DNA of 6,261 nt from an uncultured Prevotella sp. (GCA_934230965.1 CAKQFW010000121.1:1-6261); one strand, 5' to 3'. Numbered from the stretch's first letter, positions 1-6,114 are shown. Numbers and translations are program-made. The notes: generated from the sequence alone by a model not told the origin.

Positions 1-1
1 G

Positions 2-208
2 CGTTGTGCAACAATTGGTATTGGTGCTGGCAATAAAACCGATGGCCAGGTGCTGGTATATGCCGATATGATGGGTATGTCGCACGGCTTCAAGCCCAAG
101 TTCTTGCGTCAGTATGCCGACTTGTGGACGACGATGACTGATGCAGTGGGTCGTTATGTGAGTGATGTGAAGTCCACCGACTTCCCCAATGATAACGAGA
201 GCTATTAA
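2..208 (+). CDS. panB: 3-methyl-2-oxobutanoate hydroxymethyltransferase, C-terminal part (5' end outside window)
   Basis: This is the last 68 codons of PanB, which transfers a hydroxymethyl group from 5,10-methylene-tetrahydrofolate to 3-methyl-2-oxobutanoate, giving ketopantoate in the cytoplasm (first step of pantothenate and CoA synthesis). The reading frame starts at base 2 and ends at TAA 206-208. The family's C-terminal signature is visible: TIGIGAG, then [14 protein letters not shown], then [12 protein letters not shown], followed by an amphipathic helix and a short polar tail (DFPNDNESY). The catalytic glutamate and metal-binding aspartates lie upstream and cannot be checked. The next gene begins 3 bases after the stop, so the two are probably cotranscribed and perhaps translationally coupled. 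Identification is firm from the GIGAG/TDGQ pattern. Confidence 0.93.
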   Translation, partial: RCATIGIGAGNKTDGQVLVYADMMGMSHGFKPKFLRQYADLWTTMTDAVGRYVSDVKSTDFPNDNESY

Positions 209-211
209 TGA

Positions 212-1312
212 ATGATACGTGAGCTGCAGTCTACTACGCCTGTGCACGCTAATTTGTGGCACAAAGGCTATTCTACATTATCGATAGCGGGTATGTTGCT
301 GGTGATGTCTGCCTATATGTTGCTTTCACTCACACCGTTACGCTTGTATGGTACTGTGTTCGCAACCGATGTGGTTGTTCGTGTGCAGATATATTCGCTT
401 TTAGCCTATGCCGTAGGTATGTTGGCTTTTGGCCCCATGTGTAATTGGCTCACACAGCGCTACCGCCGTGGCACTGTGTGCATTGTGGCGGTAGTGTTGT
501 ATGCTTTGTGTGCGTTAGCTCACTTCTTCATTGCCACTGGCGATTTGCCCGCCCATCCCTATTTTGTGGTAGGTTTACGTTTCGCTACAGGTGCTTTTTA
601 TGGTTTGGCGTTTATGGTGCTTTATGGTACACTTGTGATTGATAAAACCGAATCATGGTTACGCACGCGTGCCAATCATTCATCTGCATGGTTGGCACGT
701 TTGGCTATGGCTTTAGGTCCTATTATTGCCGTTATCTTTCATCGCAATCATTTGTCTACTTACATTTGTGGTGGCGCTTTTGGCTTGGCGCTTGTTTCGG
801 CAGTTTTGATACGTGTCGTCTCATTCCCATTTAAGGCACCAGATGAGGATGTGCATTTGTTTTCGCTCGACCGTTTTTTTATGCCGCAAGCCTGGCCCCT
901 GTTTTTGCTTACCACTTGTGTCTTTATGTGTTATGGCTTTTTACTTGCCCACACCGTTTCGGTAGCCTTCTACTGTATGTTGTTACTGGGCTTCTTATGG
1001 GCACTTATCACTGAACATTGGACATCGGCCTGTGGCTTTAATCGTCGCGATTTAATTGTGTCGGCTCTGTTCGTTCTTATGGGCATGGGTATGTATTTTT
1101 CTACCCGTGTTTATATGCCTGCTTGTTTGGTGGCCAGCCTTATAGGTGCCGGCTTAGGAATGATGGGTGCCAAAAGCCAGTTGGCGTTTATTGATCGTAG
1201 CGAACATTGTCGTCGTGGCACGGCCGTTTCGTCATTTTTCTTATCGTGCGAGATGGGTGTTGCTGTGGGTGTTGCATTAGGACTTTTGATGCCCCATATA
1301 TTTGCCTCATAA
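212..1312 (+). CDS. MFS-type multi-pass membrane transporter, substrate unknown
   Basis: This is a 366-residue, very hydrophobic protein with about 11-12 membrane helices, roughly at residues 23-40, 58-78, 88-108, 117-142, 158-177, 182-204, 226-246, 248-267, 280-297, 299-319 and 336-361. Between helices 2 and 3, FGPMCNWLTQRYRRG (residues 73-87) is a degenerate form of MFS motif A (GxxxDxxGRR), with Asn at the usual Asp and a conserved Arg cluster. A polar stretch at residues 207-225 fits the central loop between the two six-helix halves. It is shorter than the usual 400 or so residues of MFS carriers. The start at 212 is 3 bases after the panB stop; an ATG at 208 hits a stop at once. It shares the panB transcript and is closed by the terminator at 1329-1356. 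A link to pantoate or pantothenate export is possible only by neighbourhood. AmpG-type muropeptide permeases are larger and not obviously alike. Confidence 0.8.
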   Translation: MIRELQSTTPVHANLWHKGYSTLSIAGMLLVMSAYMLLSLTPLRLYGTVFATDVVVRVQIYSLLAYAVGMLAFGPMCNWLTQRYRRGTVCIVAVVLYALCALAHFFIATGDLPAHPYFVVGLRFATGAFYGLAFMVLYGTLVIDKTESWLRTRANHSSAWLARLAMALGPIIAVIFHRNHLSTYICGGAFGLALVSAVLIRVVSFPFKAPDEDVHLFSLDRFFMPQAWPLFLLTTCVFMCYGFLLAHTVSVAFYCMLLLGFLWALITEHWTSACGFNRRDLIVSALFVLMGMGMYFSTRVYMPACLVASLIGAGLGMMGAKSQLAFIDRSEHCRRGTAVSSFFLSCEMGVAVGVALGLLMPHIFAS

Positions 1313-1328
1313 TGGTATGAAAACAAGT

Positions 1329-1356
1329 AAAACGGCTTTATATAAGTCGTTTTTTT
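1329..1356 (+). terminator. Intrinsic terminator of the panB-MFS unit
   Basis: AAAACGGCTT (1329-1338) pairs with AAGTCGTTTT (1344-1353) in a 10-bp stem with one G-T wobble and a TATAT loop, and the right arm runs into a T-tract to 1356. It starts 17 bases after the transporter stop codon. The A-run/T-run symmetry means it could also work on the other strand, but no minus-strand gene is visible here. Confidence 0.85.
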
Positions 1357-1420
1357 GTTTAAATATATATATACCAACATTTTTTTTTGAAATGGTGCAC
1401 CGTTTTCAATCAAAAATCTG

Positions 1421-1429
1421 TAACTTCGC
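1421..1429 (+). promoter_or_regulatory. Bacteroidetes-type -7 box for the small ORF/kinase-RapZ/murU unit
   Basis: TAACTTCGC at 1421-1429 matches the Bacteroidetes primary sigma -7 element TAnnTTTGC with one change (T to C). It follows the terminator at 1329-1356 and lies just before the ATG at 1433. No good -33 TTTG sits at the usual 19-21 base spacing; the nearest TTTG, at 1386-1389, is about 31 bases away. With normal -7 geometry, transcription would begin at or within a few bases of the ATG at 1433, giving a leaderless or nearly leaderless message. Confidence 0.5.
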
Positions 1430-1432
1430 ACT

Positions 1433-1597
1433 ATGAAAATAAATATTGAGTGGAAAAGAGTTTTTCTTTTCATCATTATCTCTCTAGGGCTGGCTCTTAT
1501 CACCAAGTCGTGGTCTATGACAGTAGGAATTTTAATTCTTATGTTTGTTGTGGACTGTTGCTTAGTGAAATGGGAAAAGAAGCATCAAAAACAATAA
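1433..1597 (+). CDS. Small two-helix membrane protein, 54 aa, function unknown
   Basis: This short ORF reads MKINIEWKRVFLF at its start and KWEKKHQKQ at its end. It has two hydrophobic stretches, about residues 9-24 (VFLFIIISLGLALITK) and 29-46 (MTVGILILMFVVDCCLV), joined by a short turn with SWSM, and charged ends. This predicts a small helical-hairpin inner-membrane protein with both basic termini in the cytoplasm. The start is fixed: an in-frame TAA lies at 1421-1423 and ATG 1433 is the only start after it. It ends in tandem TAA TAA (1595-1600), 13 bases before the kinase-RapZ gene, so the two are almost certainly cotranscribed. I do not recognise a named family. The gene is supported by its position directly after a -7 box, tight spacing to the next gene, and coherent membrane topology. 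Confidence 0.7.
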   Translation: MKINIEWKRVFLFIIISLGLALITKSWSMTVGILILMFVVDCCLVKWEKKHQKQ

Positions 1598-1610
1598 TAA
1601 TCGGGAGAAA

Positions 1611-3167
1611 ATGGCAAATCTAAAAGAATTATACAAGCAGTGGCGTGGCACAGAGCCCGCCAAGATGGAAAAGATAGAAGGGTCGGGTAGCAACCGCGAA
1701 TACTATCGTTTATATGATGCTGATGGTCAAACGGTGATAGGTGTTATAGGTACCAGCCGTGACGAAGACCATGCGTTTATTTACTTGAGCCGTCATTTTG
1801 AACGACGCAAGCTTCCTGTGCCGCATATCTTGGCTGTGTCAGAAGATGAAATGTGCTATTTGCAAACCGACTTAGGTGATACTTCACTTTTTGATGCGAT
1901 TAAGGGAGGACGCATGGCTGGTGGTCGTTACAACGAGCATGAAAAAGACTTGCTGCGTCGCACCATTCGCGAGTTGCCCAACATACAGTTGCGTGGCGCG
2001 CGTGGTCTCGATTGGGCCAACTGCTACCCACAGCCCGCTTTTGATGAAGAGAGTGTGCTGTTTGACCTTAATTATTTTAAATATTGTTTCTTGAAGCCCT
2101 CACAGCTTGATTTTCATGAATTGAAGTTGGAGGCCAATTTCCGCCTCTTTGCTAAAGATTTAGTATCAGAGCAAGGCGAGAGTTTCTTGTATCGCGACTT
2201 TCAGGCACGCAATGTGATGCTAACGCCTGATGGCCATCCACAGTTTATCGATTATCAAGGTGGTCGTCGTGGTCCTTACTATTATGATTTAGCTTCGTTT
2301 CTTTGGCAAGCGTCGGCGCGCTATTCGTCTAAGCTTCGCCGCGAATTGATAGCCGAATATTATAGGTCGTTAAAACATTATATTGAGGTGCCACCTGTGC
2401 GTCATTTCAATTCACGTTTGCGCCTTTTTGTCTTGTTCCGCACAATGCAGGTATTGGGCGCTTACGGCTATCGTGGCTACTTTGAACGCAAGAAGCATTT
2501 CCTCGATTCTATACCCCCAGCCATCGATAATTTGCGCGACCTTCTCACACACGAAGACGAGTTCCCATATCCATATATGATGGATATGTTGCGTCGTCTT
2601 ACTCAGCTTCCGCAGTTTGCACACATTGACCAACCTGTGGTAAGCCGTACTGATGGTTACCGCATTGCTGATAAAAACCCCTATTCGGCCAATCCACAAG
2701 ATGGTCCTGCTACCTTCTCAAAGTATGATGGTAAGGGCCCGTTGGTGGTACGTGTCTTTAGTTTTTCATATCGAAAGGGGATTCCTGAAGACGAGTCGGG
2801 CAATGGTGGCGGCTATGTGTTTGATTGCCGTTCTACGCACAACCCTGGTCGATACGAGCCTTATAAAAAACTAACAGGTCTTGATGAGCCTGTTATTCGC
2901 TTTCTTGAAGACGATGGCGAGATACTTACTTTCTTAGAAAGTGTGTACAAACTGGCCGATGCCCACGTAAAACGTTACATTGAGCGTGGTTTCACCTCAC
3001 TCATGTTCTCGTTTGGTTGCACCGGTGGCCAGCATCGCAGCGTATATTCGGCCCAGCATTTGGCCGAGCATCTGCATGAAAAGTTTGGCGTAGAGGTTCA
3101 CATTTGCCATCGCGAGCAAAACATCACGCAAACATTGGCGCGTGTTGAAGGTAAACATAAACATTAA
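1611..3167 (+). CDS. AmgK-like amino-sugar kinase fused to RapZ C-terminal domain
   Basis: This is a 518-residue cytoplasmic protein of two domains. Residues 1 to about 310 are an aminoglycoside phosphotransferase-fold kinase: nucleotide loop GSGSNREYYRL (24-34), catalytic loop YRDFQARN (194-201; Asp196, Asn201, with Tyr for the usual His), metal site IDYQGG (Asp214) and GPYYYDLASFLW (221-232). The relatives I would expect are AmgK kinases, which phosphorylate MurNAc/GlcNAc at C1; the MurU-like gene 23 bases downstream supports this. Residues 311-375 look like a linker. Residues about 376-505 are the RapZ C-terminal domain: VFSFSYRKGIP (382-392), VFDCR (403-407), NPGRYEPY, LTGLDEPV (421-428), GCTGGQHRSVYSA (469-481) and HR (500-501). 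RapZ's own N-terminal Walker ATPase is absent; the kinase takes its place. In E. coli this domain binds glucosamine-6-phosphate and partners GlmZ/RNase E control. Here it may sense amino sugar and tune the kinase (inference). GGGAG at 1603-1607 precedes the start closely. Confidence 0.85.
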   Translation: MANLKELYKQWRGTEPAKMEKIEGSGSNREYYRLYDADGQTVIGVIGTSRDEDHAFIYLSRHFERRKLPVPHILAVSEDEMCYLQTDLGDTSLFDAIKGGRMAGGRYNEHEKDLLRRTIRELPNIQLRGARGLDWANCYPQPAFDEESVLFDLNYFKYCFLKPSQLDFHELKLEANFRLFAKDLVSEQGESFLYRDFQARNVMLTPDGHPQFIDYQGGRRGPYYYDLASFLWQASARYSSKLRRELIAEYYRSLKHYIEVPPVRHFNSRLRLFVLFRTMQVLGAYGYRGYFERKKHFLDSIPPAIDNLRDLLTHEDEFPYPYMMDMLRRLTQLPQFAHIDQPVVSRTDGYRIADKNPYSANPQDGPATFSKYDGKGPLVVRVFSFSYRKGIPEDESGNGGGYVFDCRSTHNPGRYEPYKKLTGLDEPVIRFLEDDGEILTFLESVYKLADAHVKRYIERGFTSLMFSFGCTGGQHRSVYSAQHLAEHLHEKFGVEVHICHREQNITQTLARVEGKHKH

Positions 3168-3190
3168 ACAAAATATAAGAAAGAGATAAC

Positions 3191-3946
3191 ATGCAGGCAA
3201 TGATTTTTGCAGCAGGCATGGGCACACGCCTCAAACCGCTTACCGATACCATGCCCAAAGCTTTGGTTACTGTTGGTGGACAGCCGTTGATACGTCGTGT
3301 TATTGCTCGCCTAAAAGAAGCCGGAGCCACGCGTATTGTGGTAAATGTGCACCATTTTGCCAATCAAATTGTTAGTTATCTGCATGATAATGATAACTTT
3401 GGCACCGATATTCGCATCTCTGACGAAACAGCGCAACTGCTTGAAACAGGGGGTGGTATAAAAAAGGCAGCACCGCTATTTAAAGCTGACGAGCCCATCT
3501 TGATACATAATGTCGACATTTTAAGCAATGTCGATTTAGCAGAACTTTACACCTTTGCGGCTGTCGAAGAAGAGGGTAAGGCCAAGGCCGATGCAGTGGT
3601 GTTGGTGAGCAATCGTGTTACCAAGCGCTATTTGCTCTTTGACGACGATATGAACCTTGTGGGCTGGACCAATGTTGAAACGGGCGAAGTGAAAAGCCCA
3701 TACCCGCAGCTTGATGTTGCTAAGTGTCAGCGTTTCGCTTTTGCGGGCATACATGTGGTTTCGCCACGTTTGTTTAAGTTGATGGATACATTCCCCGACA
3801 AGTTTGGCATAATAGATTTTTATCTCTCTATCTGTGCCACTCATCATGTTCGTGGTTATGTGAAAACCGACTTAAAATTGATGGATATCGGCAAACTCGA
3901 TACTCTGCACCAAGCCGAGGCGTTTCTTTCAGAGCTTGAACACTAA
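3191..3946 (+). CDS. murU: MurU-like sugar-1-phosphate nucleotidyltransferase (probable MurNAc-1-P uridylyltransferase)
   Basis: This is a 251-residue NTP_transferase-fold enzyme. The N-terminal nucleotide-binding signature AAGMGTRLKPLTDTMPKAL (residues 7-25) is intact, with Arg13 and Lys23 as the expected phosphate-binding residues. ETGGGI (85-90) contacts the nucleotide or sugar in relatives, and HNVDIL (106-111) supplies the metal aspartate Asp109, with Val in place of the common Gly. FAGIHVVSP (184-192) and MDIGKLDTL (231-239) are typical of sugar-1-phosphate nucleotidyltransferases. MurU turns MurNAc-1-phosphate and UTP into UDP-MurNAc, the step after AmgK in the cell-wall recycling route known from Pseudomonas. 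The assignment to MurU rather than a mannose- or glucose-1-phosphate enzyme rests mainly on the AmgK-like kinase 23 bases upstream. A second possible start, Met4, makes little difference. No terminator-like hairpin follows the stop. Confidence 0.75.
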   Translation: MQAMIFAAGMGTRLKPLTDTMPKALVTVGGQPLIRRVIARLKEAGATRIVVNVHHFANQIVSYLHDNDNFGTDIRISDETAQLLETGGGIKKAAPLFKADEPILIHNVDILSNVDLAELYTFAAVEEEGKAKADAVVLVSNRVTKRYLLFDDDMNLVGWTNVETGEVKSPYPQLDVAKCQRFAFAGIHVVSPRLFKLMDTFPDKFGIIDFYLSICATHHVRGYVKTDLKLMDIGKLDTLHQAEAFLSELEH

Positions 3947-3959
3947 CGCATGGCAGTGC

Positions 3960-3985
3960 TTTGCTGTATAATACATACATTTTTG
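3960..3985 (+). promoter_or_regulatory. guaA: Candidate guaA promoter in the 71-base leader
   Basis: The 3947-4017 gap is AT-rich and has no stem-loop big enough for a purine riboswitch. TTTG at 3960-3963 and TACATTTTTG at 3976-3985 resemble Bacteroidetes -33 and -7 elements, but the 12-base spacing is shorter than the usual 19-21 and the -7 match is loose. The region right before the ATG (TTATTAATAAATAATAAT) is A/T-only with no Shine-Dalgarno, as is normal for the group. Readthrough from murU is possible because no terminator is visible between them. Confidence 0.3.
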
Positions 3986-4017
3986 AAATAACTTATTAAT
4001 AAATAATAATACAACTC

Positions 4018-5628
4018 ATGCAACAGAAGATTATCATTCTTGATTTCGGATCACAGACCACGCAGCTTATCGGCCGCCGTGTTCGCGAACTCGACACCTT
4101 CTGCGAGATTATGCCCTATAACAAGTTTCCGAAAGACGACCCCAGCGTTATTGGTGTCATTCTCAGCGGAAGCCCCTATTCGGTGCACGATCAGGAGGCC
4201 TTTAAGGTAGACCTGAGCCAGTTTGTAGGGCGCATCCCTGTGCTCGGCATTTGCTATGGTGCTCAGTTTATCAGCTATGCCAATGGAGGCAAGGTAGAAG
4301 CAGCCGACTCTCGCGAGTATGGCCGAGCCAATCTTGAGCATTTCGATGCCGAGAACCCTCTGTTCAAAGGCTTTGTTCCAAATTCGCAGGTGTGGATGAG
4401 CCATGGCGACACCATTACAGCCATTCCTGAAGGTTATAAGTGTATCGCCTCTACCGCCAACGTTAAGTTTGCTGCCTACGCTTCAACGCAGCAGCCTGTA
4501 TGGGCTGTGCAGTTCCATCCAGAAGTATTCCACTCATTGCAAGGCACACAGCTGCTGAAAAACTTTGTGGTAGACATCTGTGGTAGCCGTCAAGATTGGA
4601 GCGCCGACTCATTTGTTGAAACCACTGTGGCCGAGTTGAAGGCTCAGTTGGGCGACGACAAGGTTATCCTTGGCCTTTCTGGTGGTGTCGACTCGAGTGT
4701 TGCTGCTGTGTTGCTGAACAAAGCTATTGGTAAGAACCTTACCTGTATCTTTGTTGACCATGGCATGTTGCGCAAGAACGAGTTCCGTGATGTAATGGAA
4801 GACTATAAGTGCTTGGGCCTTAACGTTATTGGCGTTGACGCCAGCGAAAAGTTCTTTGCTGACCTTGCTGGTGTTACCGATCCTGAGCAGAAACGTAAGA
4901 TTATTGGTCGCGATTTTGTTGAGGTGTTCAACGCTGAGGCAAAGAAGCAAACGGGTGCAAAATGGCTTGCACAGGGCACAATCTACCCCGACCGTATCGA
5001 GTCGCTCAACATTACAGGTAAGGTAATTAAGAGCCATCACAATGTGGGTGGTCTTCCTAAAGAGATGAACCTCAAGCTTTGCGAACCACTGCGGTGGCTT
5101 TTCAAAGACGAGGTGCGCCGTGTAGGACGCTCAATGGGCATGCCCGAGCATCTTATTACCCGTCATCCTTTCCCCGGCCCAGGCTTGGCAGTACGTATCT
5201 TGGGTGATATTACTCCCGAGAAGGTACGCATCCTTCAAGATGCCGATGATATCTACATTCGCGGATTGCGCGACTATAAAGTAAAACTTAGTGGCGAAGA
5301 TGCTCGTCGTGTGCTGGCTGCTGGTGTTCCCGCCGATATGCAGAATGGAGAGATTGAGGTATCTCTCTACGACCAGATTTGGCAAGCAGGAACCGTGCTG
5401 CTCTCTACAGTGCGTTCTGTAGGCGTAATGGGCGACGAGCGCACTTACGAGCATCCTGTTGCCTTGCGTGCAGTAACATCTACTGATGCTATGACTGCCG
5501 ACTGGGCACATCTGCCTTACGACTTTATGGCAAAGGTTTCGAACGAGATTATTAACAAAGTGCGTGGCGTAAACCGCGTTTGCTACGACATCTCTTCAAA
5601 ACCACCTTCAACAATCGAGTGGGAGTAA
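4018..5628 (+). CDS. guaA: GMP synthase (glutamine-hydrolysing)
   Basis: GuaA aminates XMP to GMP using ATP and glutamine in the last step of guanine nucleotide synthesis. The domains follow the usual order. The glutamine amidotransferase (residues about 4-190) has SGSPYSV (50-56), nucleophile Cys79 in GICYGAQ, and His167/Glu169 in FHPEV. The ATP-pyrophosphatase domain has P-loop SGGVDSS (221-227), [11 protein letters not shown] (245-255) and [10 protein letters not shown] (295-304). The C-terminal XMP-binding and dimerisation domain has [14 protein letters not shown] (383-396), [15 protein letters not shown] (466-480) and the invariant tail KPPSTIEWE (528-536). At 536 residues it is longer than E. 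coli GuaA (525) although its N-terminus is shorter, because of about 28 extra residues between LR (417-418) and LYD (450-452). All catalytic residues are present. It probably forms its own transcript, ending at the hairpin 5709-5746. No sign of transfer. Confidence 0.97.
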   Translation: MQQKIIILDFGSQTTQLIGRRVRELDTFCEIMPYNKFPKDDPSVIGVILSGSPYSVHDQEAFKVDLSQFVGRIPVLGICYGAQFISYANGGKVEAADSREYGRANLEHFDAENPLFKGFVPNSQVWMSHGDTITAIPEGYKCIASTANVKFAAYASTQQPVWAVQFHPEVFHSLQGTQLLKNFVVDICGSRQDWSADSFVETTVAELKAQLGDDKVILGLSGGVDSSVAAVLLNKAIGKNLTCIFVDHGMLRKNEFRDVMEDYKCLGLNVIGVDASEKFFADLAGVTDPEQKRKIIGRDFVEVFNAEAKKQTGAKWLAQGTIYPDRIESLNITGKVIKSHHNVGGLPKEMNLKLCEPLRWLFKDEVRRVGRSMGMPEHLITRHPFPGPGLAVRILGDITPEKVRILQDADDIYIRGLRDYKVKLSGEDARRVLAAGVPADMQNGEIEVSLYDQIWQAGTVLLSTVRSVGVMGDERTYEHPVALRAVTSTDAMTADWAHLPYDFMAKVSNEIINKVRGVNRVCYDISSKPPSTIEWE

Positions 5629-5642
5629 ACACGTTTTTAATG

Positions 5643-5684
5643 TTATGTGATATCGCATAAGTCGAGATGCACATTATATAATGT
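5643..5684. repeat. Two short dyads just after guaA
   Basis: TTATGTGATATCGCATAA (5643-5660) is an 18-base near-perfect palindrome with one T/G mismatch pair. ACATTATATAATGT (5671-5684) is a perfect 14-base palindrome. Neither has a loop suited to a stable hairpin or is followed by a T-tract. They may be protein-binding sites or simply AT-rich chance; I assign no function. Confidence 0.35.
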
Positions 5685-5708
5685 AACGAATAAATATTGA
5701 TTTTTTTG

Positions 5709-5746
5709 TATGGGGCTGAATTCTAAATATTGAGTTCAGCCCTATA
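5709..5746 (+). terminator. Long hairpin after guaA, probable transcript end
   Basis: Bases 5709-5723 pair with 5732-5746 in a 15-bp stem (two G-T wobbles) around a GGGCTGAA/TTCAGCCC core, with an 8-base loop. It lies 80 bases after the guaA stop. The following sequence is only modestly T-rich (TTTA), and the strong T-run (5701-5707) sits upstream instead, so it may act as an RNA 3'-end stabiliser as much as an intrinsic terminator. Confidence 0.6.
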
Positions 5747-5786
5747 TTTATGCTCTTGAATAGTCAATCAAGCAGTACGATTTTTC

Positions 5787-5799
5787 TAACTGATATTTT
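5787..5799 (+). repeat. 13-bp direct repeat, left copy
   Basis: TAACTGATATTTT here is identical to 6124-6136, 337 bases away. Similarity continues imperfectly on both sides (TT two bases before, CA three bases after). By rough estimate a perfect 13-mer match is unlikely by chance in about 600 bases of this composition. It could be a target duplication or recombination scar. Confidence 0.6.
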
Positions 5800-5814
5800 T
5801 GCATAAATATTCAT
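5799..5814. promoter_or_regulatory. ArgR-box-like palindrome (site 1), overlapping a perfect -7 motif
   Basis: TTGCATAAATATTCAT contains the 5-4-5 layout of an arginine repressor box (TGCAT-AAAT-ATTCA; the E. coli form is TGAAT-4 A/T-ATTCA). TATTTTTGC at 5794-5802 is an exact TAnnTTTGC -7 match and overlaps the palindrome, as an operator would. No -33 TTTG is at the right spacing. There is no gene nearby in the right orientation to control, so function is uncertain. Confidence 0.4.
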
Positions 5815-5858
5815 ATTGCAAGTCGGTTGAGAAAGGCATCAAATTACGATCTGAAAGC

Positions 5859-5952
5859 CTTGGTTTTACCTCCTAATATGCGGCATATTACACGCTAATA
5901 TGCCGCGTTTCACAGCCTGAAACGCGGCATATCTCAAATCAGAGGTATCAAG
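5859..5952 (+). repeat. Three-arm inverted-repeat cluster with mutually exclusive stems
   Basis: Arm A is GCGGCATATTA (5880-5890), arm B 5896-5912 and arm C 5918-5932. A and B pair over 11 perfect bp with loop CACGC. B and C pair over 15 perfect bp (5898-5912 with 5918-5932) with loop CAGCC. Because B cannot pair with both, the RNA or single-stranded DNA has two alternative folds. Arm A is also part of its own palindrome, TAATATGC-G-GCATATTA (5874-5890). An outer stem, CTTG plus TACCTC (5859-5862, 5867-5872) with GAGGTA plus CAAG (5942-5947, 5949-5952), encloses the whole. A weaker stem, AAGGC/GCCTT (5833-5837, 5857-5861), precedes it. No T-tract follows, so this is not a simple terminator. 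It could be a dispersed repeat, a structured RNA or a protein-binding cruciform. Confidence 0.7.
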
Positions 5953-5961
5953 AATGAAAAG

Positions 5962-5990
5962 TGTAAGCAAAAGGTTTCTGTTTGCTTATA
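5962..5990 (+). repeat. Hairpin
   Basis: TAAGCAAA (5964-5971) pairs with TTTGCTTA (5981-5988), extendable by a wobble and one more pair to 10 bp, with a 9-base loop. No T-tract follows. It lies between the three-arm cluster and the paired ArgR-like boxes. Confidence 0.5.
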
Positions 5991-6040
5991 AATTGTTAGA
6001 AATTTAAGAAATGTTTAGTAAATATAGCTTAATAGTAGTG

Positions 6041-6076
6041 TTGCATATTTATTCATCATCTTGCATAAATATGCAA
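6041..6076. promoter_or_regulatory. Tandem ArgR-box-like palindromes (sites 2 and 3)
   Basis: TTGCATATTTATTCAT (6041-6056) and TTGCATAAATATGCAA (6061-6076) each match site 1 at 14 of 16 bases. Their centres (6048.5 and 6068.5) are 20 bp apart, about two helical turns; paired ARG boxes in enteric bacteria are about 20-21 bp apart. A loose plus-strand -7 (TAGTGTTGC, 6036-6044) with TTTA at 6014-6017 overlaps site 2, giving operator-like geometry. The obvious gene target is missing: the stretch ahead is only a hairpin and a possible minus-strand gene end. Confidence 0.45.
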
Positions 6077-6114
6077 AAACTAAACCTCCATATCCAATGT
6101 GGGATATGGAGGTT
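6075..6114 (-). terminator. Terminator-like hairpin on the minus strand
   Basis: AACCTCCATATCC (6083-6095) pairs perfectly with 6102-6114 over 13 bp with a 6-base loop. Read on the minus strand the stem is followed by TTTAGTTTTT, a suitable U-tract; on the plus strand it is followed only by AAATATTTAT. It lies 27 bases beyond the minus-strand stop at 6142-6144, so it most likely ends a gene entering from the right. Confidence 0.6.

Noticed and set aside
194..201. Residues 194-201 of the 1611-3167 protein (bases about 2190-2213): Tyr replacing His in the kinase catalytic loop, as a sign of a dead kinase
   Set aside because: The catalytic Asp196 and Asn201 and the metal Asp214 are kept, and I recall YRDFQ-type loops as usual for this Bacteroidetes branch.
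1111..1506. 131-residue minus-strand ORF across the transporter end and the gap
   Set aside because: It is antisense to the transporter 3' end, the terminator and the small membrane ORF; its composition (long K/F/Y/I runs from the AT-rich gap) is not protein-like and no promoter points that way.
3947..4017. Purine riboswitch or terminator before guaA
   Set aside because: Only 71 AT-rich bases with no stem longer than about 3 bp, too little for either.
4609..5040. 143-residue minus-strand ORF inside guaA, and similar antisense ORFs at 4051-4404 and 5131-5511
   Set aside because: They lie wholly within a highly conserved gene on the other strand, with no recognisable motifs; they are codon-bias shadows.
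5866..5876. Strong Shine-Dalgarno (AGGAGGT) on the minus strand
   Set aside because: No start codon lies 5-12 bases beyond it and no reading frame follows; the motif is better explained as one side of the outer stem of the inverted-repeat cluster.
5954..6007. Small ORF beginning MKSVSKRF
   Set aside because: Only 17 residues, inside a hairpin-rich region, with no spacing or context supporting translation.
5799..6076. CRISPR-like array from the repeated TTGCATA motif
   Set aside because: Three short palindromic copies with irregular gaps (227 and 4 bases between them) and no cas genes; they fit regulator boxes or element ends, not a CRISPR.
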